A DNA stretch of 64,000 nucleotides from Ascoidea asiatica (lineage: Eukaryota; Ascomycota; Saccharomycetes; Ascoideales; Ascoideaceae), in the NCBI GenBank assembly GCA_001600695.1, contig BCKQ01000005.1:1149638-1213637 (forward strand), given 5' to 3'. Made by a program: the position numbers and the translations under genes. Positions 46,736-55,938 of this stretch are shown here, one piece after another. Under the pieces are notes generated by a model. That model was not told the DNA's origin. It did not search any database and saw nothing but the letters and a program-made list of their open reading frames with translations. Numbering within the stretch: position 1 is the stretch's first letter; every line of letters starts with the position of its first letter.

Positions 46736-47404
46736 TATTTATTATTTTTTATTCTTTTCGCACTATTAATTTTATAATTTCAAATGCATAATGTATATTT
46801 TATTTTATTAAGATTTGAAAATAATTTTCCATTTATAATATTTATGTTCATATAGTTTCTTTATTTAAATTTATTAAGAAAAGGCATGATACAGATACAA
46901 TTTTTATTTATATTCATTACATTTGTTTTAAATATAAAATATAAATTCTTTATTAATTGAAAACTTATCACAAAACCTATTTGCAGTATTTCAAGTTCTA
47001 AAAAACGCACCTGAATGCTAAACCCAAACCCAATTGTTANAACCAGGGATGTGGATCCAAAATACTTGCATTGGAATGCATTGACCAGAGATAAGGGTGT
47101 TATGTATCTTGCTGTATAATATTGTAAAGTCTGCCGATCACCACACCAAGAGTGCTNGTCCCGTTCTGCTGGTTCTCCTCCACCACTTGAGATACTTTCT
47201 TTGTTTACATCTGCAAATCTGAAAATTTGGAAGTGTGATAAATTTACCATGATAAATAAATACAATAGAAACATTATTTTGCAATGCAATGCTGTTTTGA
47301 AATATATTTTGTTTTAATTTGAACTGAAAGTTCATTGATATTGTAAAATACTTTTTTTTAATATATACTCGAACTTTTTCTCTTTTCTCGATCATTTTAT
47401 CATA
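46736..47404. other. Intergenic region RKR1 fragment/ORC1
   Basis: 669 bp. A GC-richer patch at ~46985-47200 has two ambiguous bases. A 142-codon minus-strand frame across 46861-47289 has no family resemblance and two undefined residues, so it was not accepted. No continuation of the RKR1 frame is seen in any forward frame. Confidence 0.5.
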
Positions 47405-48470
47405 ATGGCAAGACCTACAAAAAGAAAAGTTAATCCAATTTCAGAAACTCAAAATAAAAGAAAAAGACAAAAAATTTCATATAATGAAGCTAATGAATCT
47501 TTTGGAAGTTCAATAAAATCAAAAAATTTTTCTTCTTCTGATTTCACAATTGTTAATAATGAAAGAAAATTAAGATCTAAAGTGATTTCAAATAATCCAA
47601 TTCAATCAAATAAACCAATTCTTCAAAATATATCAAATAGTAATTTGAATAATTCAATTACTTCTAATTCTTTACTAATTAATATTTCTTCAACTGATAA
47701 TGAAAATGAAAATCAAATTAATAAAAAAATTCCAATTAATTCATTAATAAATGATAATGATCTTGGAATAATTTCTCCAATTAAAAAAAAATCTCCAATT
47801 AAAAAGAAATCTCCAATTAAAAGAAATTCTCCTTTAAAAAAAAATATAAATTCATCATCTCCAAGAAAAAAAACTTCTCCAAAAAAAAATTTAACTCCAA
47901 GATTACCATCAAAATCTCAAAAAATTTATACAATGAATATATTAAATAGTTCATCATCTAATAATTTAAATTTAAATATTAATTCAAAAGGTAAAATTCT
48001 AGATTTTACTAAAGTTTCAAATAATTATCCTCCAATATCTGAAGAAAATATTGTTTTTAAAAATGCAAGATCTCAATTGCATACTTCTGCTTTACTTGCT
48101 TCTTTACCTTGTAGAGAAGATGAATTTTCTCAATTATATCTAATCTTACAAAATATGATTAATGAAAATTCTTCTTGTTGTATATATATAAGTGGAACTC
48201 CAGGTACTGGAAAAACTGCAACTGTTAAACAAGTTATACGTCAATTACAATCAAGATTACAATCTCAAGGCATTTTAAATAATAATAAGAGTCCTATTGA
48301 TAATAATAATATTGAAAATAATAATGAAAATAAAAATGAAACACAGACTATTGAAACTGAAATGACGAATAATAACAATAATAGTGATATTATTGGCACC
48401 AATATACACGCAAATAATAACGATAATAACAACGATAACAATAACGATAATAACAATAATAATAATAATG

Positions 48471-48540
<70 letters not shown>

Positions 48541-49683
48541 TGATGATGATGATAAGAATAATAAGGAGATTAAAAATAATGAAAACGATTTAAATTTTGA
48601 ATATGATGAAAAACTTGAAAATTTTAATTTTTTAGAAATCAATGGTTTAAAAGTTGCAAATCCAAGATCATGTTATGAATTACTTTGGGAAAAAATTTCT
48701 GGTAAAAAAGTTTCATCAGGTGTTGCAGTATCTTCTTTAGAAGATTATTTTAAAGATCAATCAATTAAAAAAGATACTTTAGTTGTATTAATGGATGAAT
48801 TAGATCAAGTTGTTACTAAAAATCAAACAATAATGTATAATTTTTTTAATTGGCCAACTTATTCATCATCAAATTTAATTGTAATTGCAGTTGCAAATGC
48901 AATGGATTTACCTGAAAGAATTTTAACAAATAAAATTTCTTCAAGATTAGGTTTAACAAGATTACAATTTCCTGGTTATACATATGATCAATTAGAAAAA
49001 ATTATTCAAGTTAGATTAGAAAGTATGAGTAGATTAAATATTCAATTAAATGGTCATTTGAAATTTTCAAAAGATGCAATAACATATGCTTCAAGAAAAG
49101 TTGCAAGTGTTAGTGGTGATGCAAGAAGAGCTTTAACAATATGTAGAAGAGCTGTAGAAATTGCAGAATTAGATTATATTGAAAAAAAAAAACAAGAAGA
49201 AATTGAATTTTTAAATTTTAATAAAGGAAAAAATTCAAAATTATTAAAAAATGAAATAAAATCAAAAAGAGGTAGACCTAGTAAAAAATCAAAATTAAAA
49301 AATGATAATAATTTTACTAGTGATAATCAAAATAATAATGATAATAAAAATAATAATAATAGTACTATTAATGATAGTTTTATCAATAATGATAATAAAA
49401 ATAAGGAATATTTAATTTTAATGGAACATATAACAGCTGCAATTAGAGAATCTGCAAATTCACCAATATCTAAATATATTATAAGTTTACCATTTATATC
49501 TAAATTATTTTTAATTGGAATGTTAAGAAGAATTAAAAGAAGTGGAATTGCAGAAAATAAATTAGGTGATATAATTGATGAAATGAAAAGAATAGTTAAT
49601 ATTGAATTTACAAGAAATGTAAATATTGGAATTCCAATAAAAGATGGAAATAATAAAAATTTAAGTAATAGTAATTATACTGA

Positions 49684-49739
<56 letters not shown>

Positions 49740-50008
49740 CACCAAAAAAACAGAAAAATACATATAGAGTTGGACCAAGACATGAAGATTTAATTGGAAA
49801 TAAAGATTTAGGAGATTTATTATATGGTAAAAGTAATATTCGAATTAAAGGATTTACATATATGATAAATCAATTATGTGAGAGTGGATTAATTGTTCAA
49901 GAAAGTAATGTTATTGAAAGATTAAGAATGATTAAACTTGCAGTTGTTGATGATGATATAAATAATGCATTATTAAAAGATAGAGATTTAAGTTCATTAT
50001 TAACATAA
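47405..50008 (+). CDS. ORC1: Origin recognition complex subunit 1, without a visible BAH domain
   Basis: 867 residues. The AAA+ core has Walker A GTPGTGKT at 264-271 (Lys270), the Orc1 motif INGLKVANPRSCYELLW near 417, Walker B VLMDELDQ at ~461-468, and sensor-1/arginine blocks after. A winged-helix domain is C-terminal. ORC1 binds ATP and origin DNA and loads Mcm2-7 with Cdc6. Most family members, including S. cerevisiae Orc1 (914 aa), start with a BAH domain. Here residues 1-190 are basic and disordered with a tandem SPIKK/SPIKR/SPLKK array at ~125-143. An AT-hook core RGRP sits at 622-625. An Asn/Asp insert of ~110 residues interrupts the AAA+ domain after Walker A, and an Asn run interrupts the winged-helix region. 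It converges with TEM1, as in S. cerevisiae. Confidence 0.96.
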
Positions 50009-50231
50009 TTTAAAATTTTAGAATAAAATAAAATAAAATAAAATAAAATAAAATAAAAAAAAAAAAAATATAGGTATATATACTGTATAAAAAAGGAAAT
50101 AGAAATTAATTTAAAAAAAAGTGAAAATAGAAATGGAAATGGAAATGATAATAGAAATGAAAAAGGGTATTAAAGTCTATATAAAGGTATAATATAATAA
50201 AATATGATATTAACATAATATATTATTATTA

Positions 50232-51074
50232 TTATTCTTTATCCATATTATACATTAATAAAGGTTGACCAACATTTGACATTTCAGGTATTGATAATTT
50301 TAAATCAAAAGCTTTTGATAAAATAATTTTAAAAATTTTTTGAATATTAACAGAATGACTTGTTGAAGAAAAAATTAAAGAAGCTTTCATTGCTTTTGCA
50401 AATCTTTGAGCTTGTTTTGTAATTTCTTCTTGATCTTTAATTGGTAAATTTATAAAAATATCAAATTTAGTACCAATTAAAAATGGAATTGCAGTTTTAT
50501 TAAAACCTCTAACTTGTCTATACCATTCTTTAATTGAATTTAAAGTTGATTTTCTAGTTAAATCAAACATGAATAAAATTGCAACAGCATCATTTGAAAC
50601 TAATGGTAACATATTAATAAATTCTTTTTGACCACCAAGATCCCAAATTGAGAAGATTATTTCATTATTTTTTATTGAAATTGTTTTTTCCATAAAATTT
50701 ACACCTAAAGTTTGAGTATAATCTTCATCAAAACAACCTTCAACATATTTTATCATTAAAGAAGTTTTACCAATTTGAGCATCACCTATTAAACCAACTT
50801 TTATTGCAACTGAATTTTTCTGAGGATTATGAGTTGTTCTTTTATNATTATTATTNTTATTATTATTATTATTATTATTGGTAATTGAATTGGTATTTGA
50901 GTTACTAGGTATATTATTTGAATTATTATCGATATTTGGATTATTACGAGGACTTCTTGAAGGAGATTGAGAATGAGAATGATGTTGACGAGGAGATTGA
51001 GAAGTTCGTTGACGTTGAGGAGGTTGTAAATGATGCTCCTGAAGATGATCAGTTATTGTATTATCATCATTCAT
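50232..51074 (-). CDS. TEM1: Tem1/Spg1-type GTPase of the mitotic exit network
   Basis: 280 residues. Residues 1-87 are a His/Gln/Ser/Asn-rich tail not found in most homologues. The G domain follows: P-loop GDAQIGKTS at 97-105, effector region DEDYTQTLGVNFMEK at 117-130, WDLGGQKEF at 145-152 and TKFD at 202-205. The GDAQIGKT and TKFD forms are specific for the Tem1/Spg1 family and exclude Rab or Ras. Tem1 acts at spindle pole bodies upstream of Cdc15 to trigger mitotic exit. Two ambiguous bases fall in the Asn run at ~50845-50860. The ORC1-TEM1 convergent pair matches S. cerevisiae YML065W-YML064C. Confidence 0.96.
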   Translation of the reverse strand: MNDDNTITDHLQEHHLQPPQRQRTSQSPRQHHSHSQSPSRSPRNNPNIDNNSNNIPSNSNTNSITNNNNNNNXNNNXKRTTHNPQKNSVAIKVGLIGDAQIGKTSLMIKYVEGCFDEDYTQTLGVNFMEKTISIKNNEIIFSIWDLGGQKEFINMLPLVSNDAVAILFMFDLTRKSTLNSIKEWYRQVRGFNKTAIPFLIGTKFDIFINLPIKDQEEITKQAQRFAKAMKASLIFSSTSHSVNIQKIFKIILSKAFDLKLSIPEMSNVGQPLLMYNMDKE

Positions 51075-51264
51075 TGTTTATTGTTTATTGTTTATTGTTT
51101 ATTTTGAAATTTAATATTCAATAATTAGCTAAATTGCAAAAAAATTGATGAATAATATAGCAAAATGTTAAATAGAATTAAGTAGCAAAGAAATATGATT
51201 ATGTTTTAGAGGATACGAGCAATAAATGGGGGAATAATATGTTAAAATAAATAAATATTTTTGA

Positions 51265-51317
51265 GTGAATTGAATTGAATTGAATTGAATTGAATTGTAT
51301 TGAATTGTATTGAATTG
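51265..51317 (+). repeat. Pentanucleotide repeat (TGAAT)n
   Basis: About ten units with TGTAT variants, roughly 190 bp upstream of the TEM1 start. Confidence 0.9.
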
Positions 51318-51759
51318 ATCTGATCTGATTAGATGTATATTTATTTGGAAATATTATATTATTTTACCAATTTATCAAATGCTAATGACAATACTCTAAA
51401 ATCATTGATTTGAAGTATTCTTGTAGTGGTATCTATGATTGATAGCATTGTTGTTTACATTTATCCAAATACAGACCATCCGAGGGTTATGCGTAAACAA
51501 ACACGTGTATTTACCGGAATATTTACAAGGCGTGCATCTTTGTCGCCAGAAACAAGGNTCTTATCTTGGAATCTCGAGATTTTTGATGGAACCAGAAAAG
51601 AATTTTAGATCTGCTTTCTCATTACTAAGAAACGTAATAAAATATTTGATAATAATAAGCATAAGAAGAAATGCAGCACTGCACTCAGAATAGGTTTATT
51701 CTTCTCGGTTATTCAAATACTTCAAGAAATAAGCTGATGGAAATATACTACTAGAAATA

Positions 51760-51762
<3 letters not shown>

Positions 51763-51798
<36 letters not shown>
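51763..51798 (+). repeat. (TA)18 dinucleotide run
   Basis: 36 bp of alternating TA, a self-complementary sequence able to extrude a cruciform, about 285 bp upstream of IRC21. Confidence 0.95.
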
Positions 51799-51801
<3 letters not shown>

Positions 51802-52081
51802 AGATTGAAGACCAGGAAAAAGTATATAAACATATAAACATATAAACATATAAATATATAAATATATAAGTATATAAATATATTATTGGTAAATGACGAC
51901 TTTGTTTTCTTTTACTTTTCTGAAAGTTTTTGGTCTCTATAATAAGAGAAATTAATACANTATAATAATACAAAATTCTTTTGATAAAGCATAACTGTAA
52001 TTGTGATTAATTCTTTTAACTTATAAGTATAATTATAAAAGTTATAATTAATTTTAATAATTTAACATATGTAAATTGAAT

Positions 52082-52357
52082 ATGTCTTTAAGGAGTCGAT
52101 TAGGTTTAGATAATGAAGATTCTTCTTCAATTTCTAATTCAAAAAATAATAAAAATTCAAATAATAATACAAATTCAAATTTAAGAAATAAATNAATAAT
52201 TGATAATGATATTAGTATTAGTAATGTAAGAGAAATAAATCAAAGATCATCACTTAATTCATTTTTAGTACCTCCAAAGACATCTAAAGGTTTTTTAAAT
52301 CCTGGATTAAATTTATCAATTAAACAATCATCATCATCAAGAAATATCAATATTAAT

Positions 52358-52406
<49 letters not shown>

Positions 52407-52747
52407 TTAGAAAAAAAGTTAGATTAGAACCTGGACATTCACCATTAGATTGGGCAAAAATTAAGAATTCTGGTGAAAATTTAAGAGGAATTGAAAATAA
52501 TTTATTTCCATTAAAAGTTAATAAAATTGAATTAAAAAAACATAATTTATTAAATGATTGTTGGACAGTAATAAATAATAAAGTTTATAATATTACACCA
52601 TATTTAAAATTTCATCCTGGTGGTATTGATTATTTAATGAAAGTTGCAGGTAAAGATGGTACTTTATTATTTAATAAATATCATTCTTGGATAAGTGTTG
52701 ATGGTATGTTAGATCAATGTTTTCTTGGTTTTTATATTAATAACTAG
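52082..52747 (+). CDS. IRC21: Cytochrome b5-domain protein, Irc21-like
   Basis: 221 residues from the ATG at 52082; an upstream TTG two codons earlier is not a likely start. Residues 1-~110 are Ser/Asn-rich with an Asn run. The motif RLEPGHSPLDWAKIK with NLRG after it is shared by Irc21 and the N-terminus of NCB5OR reductases. The cytochrome b5 domain follows with heme ligands His178 (HPGG) and His201 (KYHSW). S. cerevisiae Irc21 (201 aa) has the same layout; it affects recombination centres and drug resistance by an unknown mechanism. The codon at residue 38 contains an ambiguous base (TNA) and could be a stop; other readings keep the frame. It converges with ABF2, as in S. cerevisiae. Confidence 0.93.
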
Positions 52748-53018
52748 ATTCATAATTACAATTACAATTACAATTACAATTACATATAACATTATATATA
52801 TATATATTATATATTACATATTATATATAAGAATATTTATAGGATTTAAATAAGATACATAAAAAATATAGATTCAGAATGAAAAAGTTAAATAAAGTAA
52901 AGTAAAATAACAGCGGTTAAATTTTTTTTTTTGTGTTTTATCGTTAAACTAATAAAATTAAAATTAAAATTAAATAAAAATAATAAGCTAATAAGAAAAT
53001 TAATTAATTAATTATTAT

Positions 53019-53615
53019 TTAAGATATTTCTTTTTTTGCAGAACCATATTTTAAATCATATTCAGCTTTTTCTTTATTATAAGTTTCAATAAATGGAGCT
53101 TTTTCAGATTCAGATAATGATCTCCATTTTGCACCAGATTCTTTTGCAATATCTTTAAAAGACATTTCTGGATTTTTTTGTATTAATTTTTCTCTTTCTA
53201 AAATAAAAAAATTTAAATAAGAAGATTTTGGTCTAGATGGTTTTTTATTTTTTAATCTTTCTTCATCAAATAATTTTCTTTCATTTTCATAAGTTTTTAT
53301 ATATGGTTGTTTTTCATTATCAGATAATTTATTCCATTTTTCAGCTAATAATTTAACAATTTCAGTTGATTTTTTTTCTGGATTTTGAGAATGAATAGAT
53401 TTAAAATGACTTTTAATATATTGAGCATATGCAGTACCTGGACTACCAGTACCTTTATTTAATTTTTTTGATTTTTTAACAGGTGATACTTTAAGTTCTT
53501 TTGAAGTTTTTNAAGTTTTAGTTGATTTAGCTTTTGAAATTATTGAAGATGTTGAAAATAAACGTGGATTAATTCCAGTTTTAACAGAATTGATTAATTG
53601 TTTTGAAGGAAACAT
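53019..53615 (-). CDS. ABF2: Mitochondrial HMG-box DNA-packaging protein Abf2
   Basis: 198 residues. The first ~28 (MFPSKQLINSVKTGINPRLF, then STSS) form a mitochondrial presequence, followed by a Lys-rich linker. Two HMG boxes follow, at ~58-117 (with AEKWNKLSDNEKQPYIKTYE) and ~126-190 (with GAKWRSLSESEKAPFIETYN). Abf2 bends and compacts mtDNA in nucleoids. The length is near S. cerevisiae Abf2 (183 aa). One ambiguous base at 53512 leaves residue 35 undefined. The IRC21-ABF2 convergent pair is conserved with S. cerevisiae YMR073C-YMR072W. The spacer between them is AT-rich with ACAATT repeats at 52750-52783. Confidence 0.94.
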   Translation of the reverse strand: MFPSKQLINSVKTGINPRLFSTSSIISKAKSTKTXKTSKELKVSPVKKSKKLNKGTGSPGTAYAQYIKSHFKSIHSQNPEKKSTEIVKLLAEKWNKLSDNEKQPYIKTYENERKLFDEERLKNKKPSRPKSSYLNFFILEREKLIQKNPEMSFKDIAKESGAKWRSLSESEKAPFIETYNKEKAEYDLKYGSAKKEIS

Positions 53616-54046
53616 TTCTTTTTAATTTGAATTTGAATTTGAATTTGATATTGAAATTAATAGTAATTAGTTTAAGAGGATTATTAATTAATTAATTTAA
53701 TAAATATTTAACAGAATTTAATTGAATTGAACTAATTAGTATTTATTGAATTGAATTAAAGAGAGTTAATCAGCTTAAATTTAAATTGAATTTGTAATAA
53801 TATCAAAATTAAGGAATAAATCTTATGTTTAGTTTACTTTTGTTTATTTTCTTTGTTTTGAATTTATGGGTTAATAATCAGCAACTGTTTTAGGCCAAAT
53901 CTGAGTAGTGTAAGCCCAGTAATTAATTATAAGGAAATAAGAAAATCAATAAATAAGAAAATAAGAAAATCAATAAATAAATAATAACATGTTAAAGTGA
54001 AGTAGTCACAGCTGGTGCAATTGAGTTTGCCACACAGAGAGAAAGA

Positions 54047-54056
54047 GTCACATGAC
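54047..54056. promoter_or_regulatory. Palindrome GTCACATGAC (Cbf1/CDEI-type variant)
   Basis: Matches RTCACRTG with A at the variable position on both strands, 430 bp from ABF2 and 670 bp from RPS1. No CDEIII-like element lies next to it, so a centromere is not supported. Confidence 0.35.
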
Positions 54057-54393
54057 ACAGCGGAAGTCAACNGACAGCTANGCGCATACAGTCAGGTGAG
54101 CGCGCTCCGTGTCAAAGTGCGTCACGATCACNCAAACAGCCCTATTTTGAAAGAAAGTCACGGTATTAGCATCAGGGCTACGATAGTACNTTTTTCAGAT
54201 TGGTTCATTTCCCATATTTCAATGTGACTTTGATAGACTCGTGATTTNGCACTGATTCAAATTCCACTCAGTCTGCTTCACTTTTCTGAACTGGGCNGTG
54301 GCACCCAACCTCCATACTTACTTTCTTTCTGCGCTGTTTTGCACATGTTTTCCACTTTCCACTGCGCTGCCCGTTCCATTTTCGTTACCACTG

Positions 54394-54445
54394 CACAACT
54401 GCGAAGTTCACAACTGCCAAGTTCACAACTGCGAAGTTCACAAGT
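54394..54445 (+). repeat. 15-bp tandem repeat (CAACTGCGAAGTTCA), about 3.4 units
   Basis: Near-perfect 15-bp units, one with CCAAG in place of CGAAG, about 285-335 bp upstream of the ribosomal gene RPS1. It may be a binding-site array; this is not a known yeast ribosomal-protein promoter box to me. Confidence 0.85.
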
Positions 54446-54728
54446 ATCGCTACTGCACTGCGCTATCAACAACCAAGAAAGACTGCTGAGGCTACTGTTC
54501 TATTAACTGTAACTGTTTGGAGAATTACTTACTTACTAACTTACTTACTACTGCACACTTCCAATATCATTAATTTTCGAAATTATCTTGATTGAAGAAA
54601 AAAAAAAAAAAACAGAGAAACCTGTTTATTGAATTTTGAATATATATATTATTAAAGGTTAATAATAATCCTATATAATTTCAGTAATAAGAAAGAAGAA
54701 GAAGAAGATAATAATATAGTATATCAAA

Positions 54729-55499
54729 ATGGCTGTAGGAAAAAATAAGAGACTTTCTAAAGGTAAAAAAGGTCTTAAAAAAAGAACAGTTGATCCATTT
54801 ACAAGAAAAGAATGGTTTGATATTAAAGCTCCTTCAACTTTTGAAAATAGATCTGTTGGTAAAACTTTAATTAATCGTTCAACAGGTTTAAAAAATGCTG
54901 CTGATGGTTTAAAAGGTAGAGTTGTTGAAGTATGTTTAGCTGATTTACAAGGTCAAGAAGATTATTCTTTTAGAAAAGTTAGATTAAGAGTTGATGAAGT
55001 TCAAGGTAAAAATTTATTAACTAATTTTCATGGTATGGATTTTACAACTGATAAATTAAAATCTTTAGTTAGAAAATGGCAAACACTTATTGAAGCAAAT
55101 GTTACTGTTAAAACTGCTGATGATTATGTTTTAAGAGTATTTTGTATTGCTTTTACAAAAAGACAACAAAATCAAATTAAAAAAACAACTTATGCTCAAT
55201 CTTCTCAAATTAGAGAAGTTAGAAAAAAAATGACTGAAATTATGAGAAGAGAAGTATCAAATTGTACTTTAGCTCAATTAACTTCAAAATTAATTCCAGA
55301 AGTTATTGGTCGTGAAATTGAAAAATCAACAGCTTCTGTATTTCCATTAAAAGATGTTCATATTAGAAAAGTTAAATTATTAAAACAACCAAAATTCGAT
55401 TTAGGTTCTTTATTAGCTTTACATGGTGAAAGTACCGTTGATGACAAAGGTAAAAAAGTTGCTGGTGGTTTCGAAGATGTTGTTTTAGAAACTGTTTAA
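54729..55499 (+). CDS. RPS1: 40S ribosomal protein eS1 (Rps1)
   Basis: 256 residues, complete. It begins [19 protein letters not shown] and has the eS1 blocks [65 protein letters not shown] and [14 protein letters not shown]. Its length matches S. cerevisiae Rps1A/B (255 aa). It sits on the platform of the small subunit near the mRNA exit. Codon choice is strongly biased (AGA, GGT, GTT, TTA), as expected for a highly expressed gene in an AT-rich genome, with no CTG codon. RPS1 belongs to the same ancestral block as TEM1 and ORC1. Confidence 0.99.
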   Translation: MAVGKNKRLSKGKKGLKKRTVDPFTRKEWFDIKAPSTFENRSVGKTLINRSTGLKNAADGLKGRVVEVCLADLQGQEDYSFRKVRLRVDEVQGKNLLTNFHGMDFTTDKLKSLVRKWQTLIEANVTVKTADDYVLRVFCIAFTKRQQNQIKKTTYAQSSQIREVRKKMTEIMRREVSNCTLAQLTSKLIPEVIGREIEKSTASVFPLKDVHIRKVKLLKQPKFDLGSLLALHGESTVDDKGKKVAGGFEDVVLETV

Positions 55500-55938
55500 A
55501 TAATTAAATAAATTTCATTTATAATCCCAAAAAATTTTAATAAATTATTTATCACAATATAATATAATTCTCAAAACAAAACAAAACAAAATAAAAATTA
55601 ATTAAGTTACTTGAACTCAATATACTAATACTTTACTCAATCTTTAAATCTATAAATCATTCAATATATCAATGAACTAATCTACTAACTACTTGACTTA
55701 CACCATTTGATTTGAATCTGTGACCATTTTCAAACACTTCAAACACTTCAAACACTTCAAACCACCGCTTTGGGTCTTAGCAATCATATTTCCATATCCA
55801 GTGTGATATATAAACTTAATCAATAAATTACCGCCATTACCATCAATGGGCTTATTTACATTAAAATTTATTATTCTTTGATAATTTGATTCTTTTTAAT
55901 AAATTATAACTTAGATTTTTGGATCATTGAATTTAAAA
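55500..55938. other. Intergenic region RPS1/peroxin gene
   Basis: 439 bp. It holds an AAAAC run near 55575, TACTAAC at 55683-55689 with no matching 5' splice site, and a 9-bp CAAACACTT repeat at 55731-55763. No gene is seen. Confidence 0.5.
55731..55763 (+). repeat. 9-bp tandem repeat (CAAACACTT)n
   Basis: Between three and four units about 180-205 bp upstream of the peroxin gene ATG. Confidence 0.85.

Larger units (their letters stand above)
51075..52081. other. Divergent intergenic region TEM1/IRC21
   Basis: 1 kb with no supported gene. It holds a TGAAT repeat (51265-51317), a GC-richer patch at ~51470-51600 with CACGTG at 51502-51507 and ACCGGA at ~51515, an alternating TA run (51763-51798) and ACATATAA repeats (51827-51885). 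Two ambiguous bases. Confidence 0.55.
53616..54728. other. Divergent intergenic region ABF2/RPS1
   Basis: 1.1 kb. Next to ABF2 are GAATTT repeats. A GC-rich island spans ~53990-54490 with six ambiguous bases, the palindrome GTCACATGAC at 54047-54056 and a 15-bp tandem repeat at 54394-54445. A branch-point-like TACTAAC lies at 54534-54540 and a TTTCAG at 54679-54684, but no good 5' splice site was found, so a 5' UTR intron is only a possibility. An A-run and AT-rich leader precede the RPS1 ATG. Confidence 0.55.

Noticed and set aside
46861-47395. 142- and 85-codon minus-strand frames between the RKR1 fragment and ORC1
   Set aside because: Undefined residues, no family pattern, and no link to the missing listerin C-terminus.
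52076-52081. Two extra N-terminal codons for IRC21 from a TTG
   Set aside because: ATG at 52082 follows at once and is the normal eukaryotic start; the same reasoning moves the peroxin start from 55927 to 55939.
54047-54300. Point-centromere candidate (CDEI-like GTCACATG)
   Set aside because: No AT-rich CDEII of proper length followed by a TTCCGAA-type CDEIII; the motif recurs at many promoters.
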